From Flavisolibacter tropicus (GTDB lineage: Bacteria; Bacteroidota; Bacteroidia; Chitinophagales; Chitinophagaceae): a stretch of DNA of 64,000 bases. Both the position numbers and the translations under genes were made by a program. A model generated the notes under the pieces. The model had not been told where the DNA came from and did no database searches. It saw only the letters and a list, made by a program, of their open reading frames with translations. The stretch covers positions 744,001 through 808,000 of the forward strand of contig NZ_CP011390.1 of NCBI RefSeq assembly GCF_001644645.1, written 5' to 3'. This document shows positions 1-10,300 of the stretch, one piece after another. Position 1 is the first letter of the stretch; the number at the start of each line of letters is the position of its first letter.

Positions 1-1
1 C

Positions 2-190
2 TATATTTCATTGTACTTCATTAAAGATGCATCTCGCTCTATTTTTGAATATGAAGAGTGTCTTCATTTTGATGTAGCCGATTACCGTGAAAATATTAAT
101 CGCTATGACAAATGGCAGGGATATGTAAGGCCCCATTTTCCATTTGAATTAAAAGCTTGCAAAGAATTAGAAACTGTTCTTGTCAAGTAA
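2..190 (+). CDS. C-terminal fragment, possibly Wzt-type polysaccharide ABC transporter ATP-binding protein
   Basis: An open frame enters from the left edge and ends at TAA 188-190, leaving 62 residues with the start outside the window. It ends with a WQGYVRPHFPF segment preceded by a charged stretch. Established knowledge: the glycan-binding C-terminal domain of Wzt-type exporters of O-antigen or capsule ends in a similar W-x-G-x-VRP-x-hydrophobic pattern. The next genes are glycosyltransferases, which fits. Only the tail is visible, with no Walker motifs, so the assignment is tentative. A gap of 53 bp separates it from the next likely start. Confidence 0.45.
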   Translation, partial: YISLYFIKDASRSIFEYEECLHFDVADYRENINRYDKWQGYVRPHFPFELKACKELETVLVK

Positions 191-243
191 AAAGGCATAG
201 GCATCGGACAAAATTTTGTGAAGAATATTTTGATTACACCAAT

Positions 244-1554
244 ATGGCTCCATATTATATATATCAACTCAATCTAGAGCAGCAAATGGATATTTATGAC
301 CAGTTAAAAGAACATGGTCGTTATTATATTCAAATTTGGTGGCGACAGATACCACTAGGGTTTTTATATATTGAGGAGGACGACAAACTAGATAGGTATG
401 ATTTACAATTGAAAATCATACGTGCTATTAAGCTTTGTGTAGATTACTATCAGTCAAACAGTAATGCTTCTGAGAAAAATTACATAAGCTCATTTTTAAA
501 TAATGATCAGCAGACATTTTTATCAATAATGAACGAGATTTTTGTTTCCTATGAAACGAAGATTACTCAACAAGTAATTGATGTATCTGTTATTATCTGT
601 ACCCACAATAGAAGTAAAGATTTGTTTAATTGCTTGACTTCTTTATATGAACAGCAATGTGTTCCACAGGAAGTCATTGTTGTTGATAATGCTCCAATTG
701 ATGATTCTACAAAAAAGGTCACCGAGCAATTCCCTGGTATAGTCTATTTTAAAGAAGAAAGGAAAGGATTGAGCTACGCTCGAAATACAGGTGTAAAATT
801 AGCCACTTCGTCAATTATAGCATTTACAGATGATGATGTAAAAGTTCACCCACTATGGTTGCATAGAGTATGGGAAACGTTCCTTACTCCAGAAGTAAAA
901 GCTATGACGGGACTTGTTATTCCTATTTCATTAGATACAGAAAGTCAACAGTTATTTGAAAAATTCTGGGGATTTACTAAAAACTATTGTGATAGAGAGT
1001 TTACATATAGTTTTATTGAAAGGGGATTGAAAAAAGCGCCAGAGGTTTGGTCTATCGGTGCTGGAGCAAATATGGCCTTTCGAAAGAATGTTTTTGAAAG
1101 TATAGGGTTGTTTGATGAAAGACTAGGTGCAGGAGCATCGGGCTGTAGTGAAGATTCGGAACTGTGGTTTCGGGTTTTGCTTAATGGTCATCGAATACAT
1201 TATAATCCTAGGGCTATAACTTATCATAATCATCGTAGTGATATGAAGTCACTCCGAAAGCAACTTTATTACTATGCAAGGGGGCATATGGCAGCTGCAC
1301 TTATCCAAGAACTATTGATTAAAGATGCAGGCTATAAAAAACGCGTATATATTGGTTACCCTAAGTTTTACTTGCGTCGCCTAATCAAAGGCTTTCCTTT
1401 TTATAATAATAGAAATAGAACATTATTAAGTGAAATAATGGGTTGGTTTGCTGGAATTCGTTTTTATAAGAAATATTGCAAAAAACAAATAAGTCATTAT
1501 AAAGGAAAACAAAGAGTTATCACCGATTCTGTAAACCAATCTAAAGCTATATGA
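244..1554 (+). CDS. Family 2 glycosyltransferase
   Basis: This is a 436-residue cytoplasmic or membrane-associated sugar transferase using a nucleotide sugar. The GT-A fold begins near residue 114 with VSVIICTHN. The metal-binding DDD is at about 196-198 (IAFTDDDV), and a GCSEDSELWFR segment near residue 300 supplies the usual acidic ED of inverting GT2 enzymes. The first ~110 residues are an extra domain that I do not recognise. An upstream TTG at 157 keeps the frame open, but it would overlap the preceding gene; ATG 244 (MAPYYIY) is the better start. The stop overlaps the next ATG by four bases (ATGA), so the two are probably translationally coupled. Acceptor and donor sugars cannot be told from sequence. 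Confidence 0.88.
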   Translation: MAPYYIYQLNLEQQMDIYDQLKEHGRYYIQIWWRQIPLGFLYIEEDDKLDRYDLQLKIIRAIKLCVDYYQSNSNASEKNYISSFLNNDQQTFLSIMNEIFVSYETKITQQVIDVSVIICTHNRSKDLFNCLTSLYEQQCVPQEVIVVDNAPIDDSTKKVTEQFPGIVYFKEERKGLSYARNTGVKLATSSIIAFTDDDVKVHPLWLHRVWETFLTPEVKAMTGLVIPISLDTESQQLFEKFWGFTKNYCDREFTYSFIERGLKKAPEVWSIGAGANMAFRKNVFESIGLFDERLGAGASGCSEDSELWFRVLLNGHRIHYNPRAITYHNHRSDMKSLRKQLYYYARGHMAAALIQELLIKDAGYKKRVYIGYPKFYLRRLIKGFPFYNNRNRTLLSEIMGWFAGIRFYKKYCKKQISHYKGKQRVITDSVNQSKAI

Positions 1555-2567
1555 ATGTAAGAGTATGGTATAGAAAGATGCGGAAGCGGATAGAAAACAA
1601 AGCGATTGTACTCATGTACCATCGGGTTGCTGATCTTTTAATTGATCCATTTGAACTGTCTGTTAGTACAGCAAATTTTGAAAAGCAAGTATACCTTTTA
1701 AAGAAAAACTATAATGTTTTAAGCACCGAAGAAATTGTTTATAATCTTAAAAAAGGAAAGGTTACGCCTAATGCTGTCTGCCTCACATTTGATGATGGCT
1801 ATTCGGATAATTATATAAATGCATTACCAGTATTAGAAAAATATAAATGTCAGGCAACTTTTTATATTACTACAGGACTTGTGGGGAAACCACAATTATA
1901 TTGGTGGGATGAATTGCAATACATCTTTTTGCATACCCCAATTCTGCCTAAAAAATTAGAAATTGATATAAATGGTGAACTTATTGAGGAAGATTTACAA
2001 AACAATGGAGTTTTGCTTGCAAGTGACTGGTTCAGAAGTAGAAGTTGGCTTTTTGAAGATATCCCTCCCACTCAAAGGTGTAGCCTTTTTAAGAATATTT
2101 GGGCAAAGCTTAAACCTTTGCCGCATGAAGAGCAACGTTGTGTGTTAAAGAAGTTAAAGACGTGGGCAAATCTTCCACCATTTTTTGGAACGGACTTTTT
2201 TCCAATGACTAATGAGCAATTAAAAGAAGTTAGTAAGAATCCCTTAATAAGTTTGGGAATACATACACATACACATCCTTCTTTGGCTCTTTGTGACAAT
2301 GATACGCAGAACAATGAAATTGTTGATTGCAAGAACTATTTGCAAGACTTCAAAACGCATACGATTCCTACAATTTCCTATCCATTTGGAGAATTTAATG
2401 ATCAAACGTTAGCTATTGCTAAAAAAGAACAACTTATGGGTGGCTTTACAACAAATGAGCAGTTTGTAACGAAAAGAACCGATCCTTTATGTATAGGACG
2501 GTTTCAGGTAAAAAATTGGTCTGAAGGCGAATTGGAACAACATATTAAGTGCTGGCTTAAAAAATAA
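1551..2567 (+). CDS. Polysaccharide deacetylase (NodB homology) family protein
   Basis: The 338-residue protein has the NodB core: LMYHRV near residue 21, LTFDDGYSDNY at 78-88 with the catalytic/metal Asp pair, and a GIHTHTHP segment with the metal-binding histidines. Carbohydrate esterase family 4 enzymes remove N- or O-acetyl groups from glycans such as peptidoglycan, chitin-like polymers or exopolysaccharide. There is no signal peptide, so it may act on lipid-linked intermediates in the cytoplasm, or be a relative recruited to polysaccharide assembly. Its start overlaps the stop of the preceding glycosyltransferase, and another GT2 gene follows 48 bp downstream. Family is clear; substrate is inferred. 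Confidence 0.87.
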   Translation: MNVRVWYRKMRKRIENKAIVLMYHRVADLLIDPFELSVSTANFEKQVYLLKKNYNVLSTEEIVYNLKKGKVTPNAVCLTFDDGYSDNYINALPVLEKYKCQATFYITTGLVGKPQLYWWDELQYIFLHTPILPKKLEIDINGELIEEDLQNNGVLLASDWFRSRSWLFEDIPPTQRCSLFKNIWAKLKPLPHEEQRCVLKKLKTWANLPPFFGTDFFPMTNEQLKEVSKNPLISLGIHTHTHPSLALCDNDTQNNEIVDCKNYLQDFKTHTIPTISYPFGEFNDQTLAIAKKEQLMGGFTTNEQFVTKRTDPLCIGRFQVKNWSEGELEQHIKCWLKK

Positions 2568-2615
2568 ATGGCAACCTACTAAGTTCATATTTCAAGATTC
2601 TATATACGGGTATTG

Positions 2616-4244
2616 ATGACGGACCAACCAAATAATACACACAGTTTAGATCTTATTTCAGTTGTAATTACTTGCTACAACCATGGCAAATATTTGACTG
2701 AAGCAATTCGCAGTATTGATAAACAACATAATGTGAATGTCGAGATTGTAGTGGTTGATGATGGTTCTACTGATAATACAAAAGCCATAGCTGAAAGTTT
2801 CCCCCATGTTAAGTATGTTTATCAGGAGAATAAAGGACTATCTGCTGCCAGAAATACTGGAATAAAGAATAGTACTGGCACCTATCTTTTATTTTTAGAT
2901 GCTGACGATTGGTTGTTAGATGAATCTCTGGCTACAAACCTGAAGTACTTGAAAGAAGACCAACATTATGCTTTTGTATCAGGTACATATCAATATGCTT
3001 TTGAAAAAACAAATCAGGTTTTTGATATAATTCGTGATGTCAAAGGCAATCATTATGAGCAGTTTTTGAGAAGTAATTATATAGGGATGCATGGTGCTGT
3101 AATGTATAGAAGATGGGCCTTTGATTTTTATCAGTTCGATACAACCTTAAAGGCTAGCGAAGACTATGATATGTTTTTGCATCTTGCTAGAAAGTTCCCG
3201 GTATTTCATCACACCAGGCCTATGGCTGCTTATCGGATTCACGGCAATAACATGTCGGGAAATATTCCAATGATGCTTGAGTATACATTGAAAGTGGTTA
3301 AGCGACAGATGCCATATTTAAGAAGTGATAATGAAAAATCGGCGATTCTAAAAGGAATTAAAGGTTGGAAGTCGTGGTATTGTAATGAATTATATAAAAA
3401 GCTTTATCCACTGCCAGTATTTTCTAATAGTTATTCAAAGGCCGAATTAAATATGCTTTGGAAATATGACAAATATTTGTTGTTTAAATTTCTGGCACGT
3501 CAAAATCTTAAGCTAGGAAAAAGGTTTGGTCTCAAATTCTTACCCAAATTCGTTTTACACAAACTAAATATTGCCAGTAATACAAATCAACTACCTGCTG
3601 TAGGTAAAGTTAAAAAAGGTGACTTTAATAGAGTGTCTCCCTTAAGCGAAGAGTTTGGATATGATAGAGGGGGACCTATCGATAGATATTATATTGAAAA
3701 GTTTTTATTACATAATGCCTTTGCAATAAAAGGAAGAGTTTTAGAAATTGGTGATAATTTTTATACAACAAAGTATGGTGGAACATACGTTCAAAAAAGT
3801 GATGTTTTAAACATCTACGAAACCCCATTGGCTACAATAGTTGCCGACTTAAGTGATGCTCATCAACTTCCAAACAACGCTTTTGACTGTATTATACTTA
3901 CGCAAACACTTCAATTTATTTATGACTATAAAAAGGCAATAGAAACTTGCTATCGTATATTGAAACCAGGTGGTTTACTCCTATTGACTGTTCCTGGAAT
4001 TAGCAATATTGATCATGACGAATGGAAAGATTTTTGGCTGTGGTCATTTACTTCAAAGTCAGTTGAGAGGATATTGTTAGAGTGTTTTTCTCCTGACGCT
4101 ATAAATGTTCAGACACATGGCAACGTATTAAGTGCCACATCTTTTTTATATGGCATGGGAGTTATAGAATTAACAAATCATCAATTAAACTATACGGACC
4201 CACATTATCAATTAGTGATTACAGCAACAGCCAAGAAAAACTAG
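2616..4244 (+). CDS. Bifunctional GT2 glycosyltransferase with C-terminal methyltransferase-like domain
   Basis: A 542-residue two-domain protein. The N-terminal GT-A domain runs from about residue 12 (ISVVITCYNHG) through VVVDDGSTDNT, NKGLSAARNTG and the metal motif DADDW near residue 100. From about 355 the sequence changes to a Rossmann-like class I methyltransferase: RVLEIGDNFY in motif I position, a DCIILTQTLQFI segment, and YRILKPGGLLLLTVPG as the post-motif strand. Motif I is atypical (EIGDN rather than ExGxGxG), so SAM binding may be altered or lost. A TTG at 2613 precedes the ATG; ATG 2616 is preferred. The fusion suggests coupled transfer and modification of a glycan, for example chain capping by methylation, as an inference. 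It belongs to the plus-strand polysaccharide run. Confidence 0.85.
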   Translation: MTDQPNNTHSLDLISVVITCYNHGKYLTEAIRSIDKQHNVNVEIVVVDDGSTDNTKAIAESFPHVKYVYQENKGLSAARNTGIKNSTGTYLLFLDADDWLLDESLATNLKYLKEDQHYAFVSGTYQYAFEKTNQVFDIIRDVKGNHYEQFLRSNYIGMHGAVMYRRWAFDFYQFDTTLKASEDYDMFLHLARKFPVFHHTRPMAAYRIHGNNMSGNIPMMLEYTLKVVKRQMPYLRSDNEKSAILKGIKGWKSWYCNELYKKLYPLPVFSNSYSKAELNMLWKYDKYLLFKFLARQNLKLGKRFGLKFLPKFVLHKLNIASNTNQLPAVGKVKKGDFNRVSPLSEEFGYDRGGPIDRYYIEKFLLHNAFAIKGRVLEIGDNFYTTKYGGTYVQKSDVLNIYETPLATIVADLSDAHQLPNNAFDCIILTQTLQFIYDYKKAIETCYRILKPGGLLLLTVPGISNIDHDEWKDFWLWSFTSKSVERILLECFSPDAINVQTHGNVLSATSFLYGMGVIELTNHQLNYTDPHYQLVITATAKKN

Positions 4245-4364
4245 ATTTCCGACTAGGCTTTGCATTAAGAGCTCCAATTTCCTTACAAAAACGTATTTCT
4301 CGTTTCTTATTCTATCTATGTGCCTAAGTGAAGACTGCCCTTTTCTATTACTTATTTCTTACAA

Positions 4365-7300
4365 ATGATTACAATGAATTCTTCACGTATCTATTACCCT
4401 GGTATTTGCATTTATGCATTGTTGGTGGCATTATTATCAATAGCACTAACATTCCAAGCTAACGCACAAGTCAATTTTACATCTAGTGGCTTATCTGGAG
4501 CAAGTCTAACAAACCCTACTTCTTTGCAATTTGGGCCGGATGGAAGACTTTATGTATCGCAGCAAAACGGATTAATTAAAGCATTTACTGTTGTTAGAAA
4601 TGGAGCAAATAGTTATGCCGTAACTGCAACAGAAACAATTAGCTTGATCAATCAGATTCCTAATCATAATGATGATGGTACCGTAAATACTTCAGTTACT
4701 ACACGTCAGGTTACTGGTATACTGGTAACCGGAACAGCTTCCCAACCTAAGATATATGTAACGTCGAGTGACAGTCGCATTGGTGGTGGTACAAGTGGGT
4801 CAGATGTAAACTTGGATACTAATTCAGGTATCATTTCACTTTTAACATGGAATGGAAGTTCTTGGACAAAAATTGATTTAGTTAGAGGATTACCAAGATC
4901 TGAAGAAAACCACTCTCCAAATGGAATACAGATAGATCCTTCTGGAAATAAACTTTATGTGTCAATGGGAGGTATCACTAACGCTGGAGCACCCTCTAAT
5001 AATTTTGGCTTTACTTGTGAATATGCACTTTCTGCTGCAATTATATCAGTCGATCTGACTGCAATTAATGCATTGCCAACACAAGGTAGCGGTAACACAG
5101 CTTTTAAATATGATATTCCAACGCTTGATGATCCTACTAGAAGCAATGTGAGTGGGAAAGACGTGAATGATCCATTTGGTGGAAATGACGGGTTAAATCA
5201 GGCGAAGATAGTTGCCGGCGGACCAGTAGAGATATTTTCACCGGGCTATAGAAATCCTTATGATTTATTGATTACTAAAACGGTCGGAAAAGCTGGAAGA
5301 ATTTATACTATCGATAATGGTGCTAATCCTGGCTGGGGCGGTTATCCTGAAGGTGAAGGCACTGCAAACGTTACAAATAATTATAACAGTAATGAGCCCG
5401 GTTCCACAACAGGAACCGCAACTGAAGATAAGGTCAATAACCTGGATGGTTTACACTATATTGGAACCTTAGGAACTTATGTTCCAGGTAGTTATTATGG
5501 AGGACACCCAAATCCTACTAGAGCAAATCCCAATGGTGCAGGTTTATATACCAGAAGTGGAACTACTGGTGTTTTCAGAACGCAAACTTCAGGTTCTAAC
5601 CCATTACCAGTTGACTGGCCCCCTGTTGCAACAGCCAATTCAATCGAGGGCGACTTCCAACAACCTGGAACTAGCGCTTCAACGGCCTTACTAACTTTTT
5701 CAAACTCAACAAATGGAATAACAGAGTATACGGCTTCAAATTTCAATAATGCTTTAAAAGGTGCCATTCTAGCTGCTAGTTACGACGGTGCTATTTATAA
5801 AATTGGATTAACTACTGATGGTAAAAACGTTACGAACTCAAAGTCTTCAACAAATAAATTAAACCAGGATGCCCCATTCGCTAGTGGCTTTGGGTCTACT
5901 CCGTTGGATATTACAGCTCAAGGAGACAATGATATATTTCCAGGAACTGTATGGGCAGCCACTTATGGCTCTAATGCTGTTACTGTATTTGAGCCTACGG
6001 ACATGGCTACCTGTACGGGGTTAGATAATAATCAGGACGATGATTTAGATGGTTATACAAACGCTGATGAAATCGATAACAATACGAATCCTTGTTCTGC
6101 TTCAAGTAAACCTGCTGACTTTGATAACGATAAAGTTTCTGACTTGAATGACCCCGATGACGATAATGATGGAATTAATGATAATGTCGATTTATTCCCA
6201 ATCGATGCAAACAATGGCGGAACTACTAGCATGCCGATTAACTATGAATTGCTGAATAATAGTCCTGGTACAGGATTTTTTGGACTGGGATTCACCGGCT
6301 TGATGAGCAACAAACAAACTGGTAATAATTATCTAAATACATACAACCCTGATAATCTTGTAGCTGGTGGTGCTATAGGTGCATTTACAATTGTTGATGT
6401 TTCACCAAAAGATGCGCTGGGTACATTAAATAACCAGGAAAATGGTTTCCAATTTGGTGTTAAAGCTGGAAATGCTCCTTTCACTATATCCTCTAAAATG
6501 TTAGGGCCGTTCTTTAATAACAAAACACCGTCAGGAAATCAATCGCAAGGTATATTTATCGGTACGGGCGATCAAAGTAATTATTTAAAAATTACCCTAA
6601 ATGCCAATGGTGGTGTTGGTGGTATTCAGGTAGTAGTAGAAAATAATGACGTCCCTGTTAGTTCACAATTTTCTATAAGTGGAGGCATTCCAAATTCATC
6701 GCTCGAATTTTTCCTTTCTGTGAATCCTACAACAGGTGTTATCCAGCCTAAATACTCTTCCAACGATGGAGCGTTGATAAATGCTGGTTCACCCATTCAA
6801 GTAAGTGGAGCGCTCTTAAGTGCACTGCAGTCAGGTGGTGTTATAGCTGTTGGTATTATTTCAACCTCTATAAATGGCCCAACTTTTACTGCCACTTGGG
6901 ATAATATTAAAGTAACAGCAGATGCAGTAAATACTTCTTGGACCACAGTGGCTTCTTCAGGTGTTGGTAAATGGGTAGGTGTAAGTGTAGTTGTAAATAA
7001 TAAAATGTATGTTTTCTCTGGTTTTGATAATCCCCAGGTGCACATTACACCTAAGTGTGAAATATATGATCCTGCAACAAATACTTGGACATATGCTGCA
7101 GATATGCCATTCCCTGTAACGCATGCTGGTATTACTGTCGATGGTAGTAAAGTATATGTATCTGGAGGCTTCTTGTTAGGCTCTGATGGAGGTCCAAATA
7201 CTGATAAGTTACAGATTTATGATGCAAATACTAACACATGGAGCTTTGGACCTAGCCTTCCTGAGTTATGTGGTGGTAATGCTCTTGTACGTGTTGGTCG

Positions 7301-10300
7301 TAAGCTTCACTCTTTTGGTGGCGTAATGACAGATAGGCAAACAGGCAACCCAGCGCATTATGTATTGGATCTAGATAACATTAACCAAGGCTGGGTTAGG
7401 AAGGCTGATATGCCTCTATCCCGCTGTCACTTCGCAAGTGCTTTCGTTGGGGGTAAAATCTATGCATTGGGAGGTCAAACAGGCCATGACGGCACGATCG
7501 CTGACGTGAAATATGTACAGGTTTATGATCCTTCAACAGATACTTGGACGCGCTTGAAGGATATGCCTTATAGTCGTTCTCACAGTGAATCAGCAACTTT
7601 TGTAATTGACGGCAAAGTATACTTGGTAGGCGGTAGGGCTAATACCACATTTAGCAATGTTCTTCCTAATGTCACATTCTATGATCCTGCTACAGATTCA
7701 TGGACCGAAGACACTCCATTACCTGTTAATTTATTCGGACCAGCGGCTGAAGCAATTGGAAGTGAACTGATCGTTTCAAATGGTAGCTTTAATCAATGTT
7801 GTGATCCGCAAACTACAACCCGAAAAAGAGGGATTACTAGAACACCTAATTTCAAGATTGGATTTGTACCCGGTACTTTAAATATGTCTGTAGGTGCAGG
7901 TGGTTCAACAACTAAAGAAGTCATTCTTTGGACTTTGAGCGGAACGCCTACTTATACGATCAATACCAGCGGTTTCCCATCTTGGTTAAGTGTCACTCCA
8001 ACTTCAGGGACTATCGACTTATTAGGTGGTACAGAAATAAATGTAACAGCTAATGCAGCATCACTGGCAGTTGGCAGCTATTCTGCCACTGTAATTGCTA
8101 AGGCTACTGGTTATCCGGATGCTGTATTGAATGTTTCATTGACAGTTACATCTAGCAATAAGAATGTGTTGTATGTATATGGTAGCATACCTCCGGCACA
8201 AGATGATATGAAGATGTCTTATACGGGCGCTACCGGTATGTCACAATTCAAGCAAGCATTGATAGATGTTGGTTTTAACCCAACAGAAGCTCTTGATGCA
8301 AACATCACACTAAATGCCGCAACCTTAAACCAGTATAAAATATTGATATTGGGTTCAAATAACCGTCGCTTTACTGCTGCAGAAAGTGCTGCTGTAGCTA
8401 CATGGGTGAATGCAGGTGGTGGCTTAGTAGCTTGGTCTGATGCAGCTTTCGGCTGGTCGAATGGACAGTTGAATAGTTCCGAAGGTTCACTAAGTGATAA
8501 TGACATCACACAACAATTTGGTTTGCAGTTCTTGCATGATAATGGCCAGCAGTCCTTTACATATAATCAGTGGGCTATTGATCATTATATTAACAAGTTC
8601 AATAAAAATGCAGGTGTCACCATTAAGGCAGAAGGTGTCAGCCCCATACGAACCAGCGGTTCAGCTACTATAGTTGGTGGTTTGCCAGCGGGTATGAGTT
8701 TGAATAGCATGGATGGTCCAGTTACAGCTGCAGATGCTGCTCTTGCAGTGGCAAAAATAGGCCAAGGACGTGTGGCTGGATTCTTTGATCGGAATGCTTT
8801 CTGGAACGGAGGAGCTGGAACAAATATTAACGAAGTGGATAATAAGGTTTTTGCACAGCGACTGTTCTTATGGGTTTCTGGTGTTGATAACGACCCAACT
8901 ACTCCACCGCCTTCCAATGTTGTTTACCGCATTAATTCAGGTGGTCCGGAGATCACCACTTCGATCGGAACGTTTGCGGCCGACAATTTCTTCAGCCCAA
9001 CACCTGGCTTTGTATATACTACAACGTCAGCCATCGCCGGAACAAATGACGATGCCCTGTATCAAAACGAAAGAGGCTCCGATCAGAAGCTCGGTACCTT
9101 TAGTTATGCCTTCCCGGTCAGCAATGGTACCTATACCGTGGTGTTGCACTTTGTAGAAATGTATCAAACAGTTGTGGGTGCACGCGTGTTTGATGTAAGT
9201 ATGGAAAATGTCAAGGTGCTGGATAATTACGACATCTTCAAGAAAGTGGGTAAAAACGTCGCTACTACCGAAACCTTTACGGTAACGGTGAATGACGGCA
9301 CATTGAATATGCTGTTCAGCGCGCTGGCAGCCGATGGTGGTGTTAACCGTCCTGAAGTAACCGGTATCGAAATACTAACTTCAGGGGCTACAACTAATCA
9401 GCCGCCTACTGCAAATGCGGGTAATGATCAAACCATCACCCTGCCAAGTAATAGTGTTACCTTAAATGGTAGTGGTAATGATCCCGGTGGCGCAATAACC
9501 GCTTATAGCTGGCAGAAGTTAAGTGGCCCTGCCCAAGGCACCATTGCCTCCCCAGGCAGTGCATCTACCAATGTAACGGGTTTGGTTCAGGGTACCTATG
9601 TCTTCCGTTTAACAGTTACCGATAATGGCAACCCGGCAGCAACAGGATTTGATGATGTAACCATTACCGTAAACGGTACTCCTACAACCAATGTTGTTTA
9701 CCGCATTAATTCAGGTGGTCCGGAGATCACCACTTCGATCGGAACGTTTGCGGCCGACAATTTCTTCAGCCCAACACCTGGCTTTGTATATACTACAACG
9801 TCAGCCATCGCCGGAACAAATGACGATGCCCTGTATCAAAACGAAAGAGGCTCCGATCAGAAGCTCGGTACCTTTAGTTATGCCTTCCCGGTCAGCAATG
9901 GTACCTATACCGTGGTGTTGCACTTTGTAGAAATGTATCAAACAGTTGTGGGTGCACGCGTGTTTGATGTAAGTATGGAAAATGTCAAGGTGCTGGATAA
10001 TTACGACATCTTCAAGAAAGTGGGTAAAAACGTCGCTACTACCGAAACCTTTACGGTAACGGTGAATGACGGCACATTGAATATGCTGTTCAGCGCGCTG
10101 GCAGCCGATGGTGGTGTTAACCGTCCTGAAGTAACCGGTATCGAAATACTAACTTCAGGGGCTACAACTAATCAGCCGCCTACTGCAAATGCGGGTAATG
10201 ATCAAACCATCACCCTGCCAAGTAATAGTGTTACCTTAAATGGTAGTGGTAATGATCCCGGTGGCGCAATAACCGCTTATAGCTGGCAGAAGTTAAGTGG

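Noticed and set aside
157..243. Upstream TTG start extending the first glycosyltransferase by 29 residues
   Set aside because: The extension overlaps the preceding gene end, is Arg/Cys-rich without family support, and ATG 244 gives a better N-terminus.
8770..9930. Plus-strand ORFs of 128 and 79 codons inside the tandem repeat region
   Set aside because: They are out-of-frame shadows of the malectin repeat; both exist only because the DNA is duplicated.
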